Shown piece after piece: positions 62,753 through 64,000 of a DNA stretch of 64,000 nucleotides. The DNA lies in the NCBI RefSeq assembly GCF_009498235.1, contig NZ_CP044205.1, positions 3,783,389-3,847,388 on the forward strand, written 5' to 3'. The stretch is from Candidatus Methylospira mobilis (GTDB lineage Bacteria; Pseudomonadota; Gammaproteobacteria; Methylococcales; Methylococcaceae). Each line of letters starts with the position of its first letter. The stretch's first letter is position 1. The position numbers were made by a program, and so were the translations under genes. A model generated the notes under the pieces. It ran no database searches. It was not told the origin of the DNA and saw only the letters and a list, made by a program, of their open reading frames with translations.

Positions 62753-62993
62753 ATGAGTAAAGAACATCGCCCCGGCACTATCCAGATGATCCCCCTTAAC
62801 CGGATTGAGATACTCAACCCGCGCGATCGCAACGACAGAATATTCGAGGAAATCGTTTGCCGATGAAAATTTTACGACCTTACTACCCGCCGAAGGTTTG
62901 GAAACGCTTCCGGCAAATCTGGCCGAACGACTTTGGACTGGAGGACTCCAACAATGCCTCATTTGCCACTCGGTTTCGTACCCGAACCATTGA
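62753..62993 (+). pseudogene. ParB-like gene with internal deletion
   Basis: The start MSKEHRPGTIQMIPLNRIEI then LNPRDRNDRIFEEIV is the usual N-terminus of a ParB-type protein, overlapping the preceding stop as ATGA. After 36 codons it stops; a different frame gives DENFTTLLPAEGLETLPANL, which matches the C-terminal end of the same protein. The roughly 230 residues between are gone, so a deletion joined the two ends near 62848. Confidence 0.7.
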
Positions 62994-63714
62994 CTATCCC
63001 GCTCGATCAGATATTGCCCACGCGCAAAACACCTCAAGGAGCCATCTATACCCGAAAACTGAAACAGATTCGCTCTTCCATCGTTGCGGTCGGGTTGATT
63101 GAACCGCTCACTATCGGTAACGCCGACAAAGCGACCGGGCAACACTTCTTATTGGATGGACACATCAGGTTGCTTGTGCTGCGCGATCTCGATTATCGAG
63201 ACGCGCCTTGCTTTATTGCCACCGACGATGAAGCCTACACTTACAACAACCGTATCAATCGATTTTCGACGATACAGGAACATCATATGATTCAACGTGG
63301 CGTTTCAAGGGATCGGCTCGCGGCAGCCCTCAACATGGATGTCAGTTATGTCCCCAAAAAAATTAATCTGTTGGACGGATTGTGCAAAGAAGCCGCAGAA
63401 GTTTTAAAAGATCAGCAGTTTTCCACCCGCCTCAGCCAGATCCTGCGCAAAATGAAACCGCTTCGGCAAATGGAATGCGTCGAACTCATGGTGTCGGCTA
63501 ACAACCTTTCCGTAGCTTACGCTCAGGCGCTATTGATGCCTACACCAGTAAAGTTACTGGTTGAATCCAGCAAAGCAAAAAATGAATGGCGTCACGCCTG
63601 AACAAATAGTCAAGATGGAACGGGAAATGACCAACTTGCAAGGGCAATACAAATTGGTCGAACAATCCTATCGCGATGACATTCTGAGCCTGGTTCTCGC
63701 CAAAGGCTATTGAT
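62954..63714 (+). pseudogene. ParB/RepB-like protein, frameshifted near the end
   Basis: The frame starts MPHLPLGFVPEPLTIPLDQI with the ParB-like nuclease/partition domain (GAIYTRKLKQIRSSIVAVGL, HFLLDGHIRLLVLRDLDYRD) and a helix-turn-helix region (VSRDRLAAALNMDVSYVPKK). At about 63583 an A-run breaks the frame: this reading ends NEWRHA at 63601, whereas the next frame continues MNGVTPEQIVKMEREMTNLQ and SYRDDILSLVLAKGY to 63714. A single-base loss explains it. Belongs to the same decayed module. Confidence 0.72.
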
Positions 63715-63840
63715 CCAAACTAATCAAAAACGAACAAGTGGTACACTTCCTTCGTATTCATCGGCCTGATATGTTGGTCGCGTTCGAAAACATCATCCAG
63801 ACAATATCGCTGGATACGTAAACACAACCGTTTTCCAGCC

Positions 63841-63990
63841 GGGATATAACTTCCCGAATTGAACCTCACACCCTGTTCCCCTAAGCCCTTCGGCTGCGCT
63901 CGGGGTAAATCGCTTAGCAGGGCCTTATTGAAGGGCCGTTCATGATTCGACAGGCTCACCCACAAACGGGGAAGTTGTTTTTGACCATGG
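63841..63990. repeat. Dispersed repeat at window end
   Basis: CCTAAGCCCTTCGGCTGCGC and GTTCATGATTCGACAGGCTC phrases are typical of a high-copy intergenic repeat in related genomes; the reading frames through it (SLSNHERPFNKALL) are an artefact. 63715-63840 shows no gene. Confidence 0.5.
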
Positions 63991-64000
63991 CCCTAAAAGG

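Noticed and set aside
63720..63965. 81-codon minus-strand frame at the window end
   Set aside because: Its text (SLSNHERPFNKALL) is the usual translation of a dispersed intergenic repeat.

Overview
The window reads as chromosome of a gammaproteobacterium. Supporting signs are the bamD gene divergent from rluD-pgeF, WbpL/WbpM-type polysaccharide genes, PilW/PilX/PilE minor pilins, OpgD, and tRNA genes of gammaproteobacterial type. Short palindromes with a 'GGGCTTTAGCCC' core and other dispersed repeats are the kind I associate with methanotrophic Methylococcales, but no methane- or methanol-oxidation gene lies here, so that placement is only an impression.

0-5 kb (minus strand): an FKBP-type isomerase, CheW, CheR with TPRs, a second longer CheW, a soluble globin-coupled chemoreceptor and the start of CheA form one chemosensory operon with a Wsp-like order. 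5-14 kb: housekeeping and envelope genes (secreted nuclease, ffh, ubiX, prolyl iminopeptidase, a small lipoprotein, three minor pilins, apbE, murI). 14.7-16.8 kb: small exported proteins, including one built of 11-residue Gly/Ala/Pro repeats. 17-20 kb: mtnP, a class II aldolase, apt and mtnA, which together suggest methylthioadenosine breakdown through an aldolase (DHAP-shunt type). 20-28 kb: surface-polysaccharide locus. 28-36 kb: yyaL-like gene, tRNA-Phe, Sel1 lipoprotein, uppP, ZIP transporter, pgeF, rluD, bamD. 36.9-42.7 kb: an AraC-type regulator followed by a carboxymuconolactone decarboxylase-like protein, an acyl-CoA-dehydrogenase-like flavoprotein and a taurine/nitrate-type ABC importer. 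42.7-44.6 kb: parE.

44.9-55.6 kb is an accessory zone full of damage. A binding protein, its neighbouring histidine kinase and an IS3-family transposase each carry one in-frame stop codon. After the IS come plasmid-like gene pieces, then an AT-rich 2.3 kb segment flanked by about 60 bp inverted repeats beside a truncated tyrosine recombinase. One gene inside that segment is split by a 112 bp palindromic element whose exact removal restores a single frame; a second copy of the element lies at 55.4 kb. A tRNA-Ser gene and a broken IS5-family element follow.

55.9-62.1 kb returns to ordinary genes: opgD, four aryl-polyene-type fatty-acid-like genes (ketosynthase, chain-length-factor-like protein, dehydratase, reductase), and a CPA2 antiporter. 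62.2-63.7 kb holds a decayed module (zinc-finger-like protein, ParB with an internal deletion, frameshifted ParB/RepB), and the window ends in a dispersed repeat.
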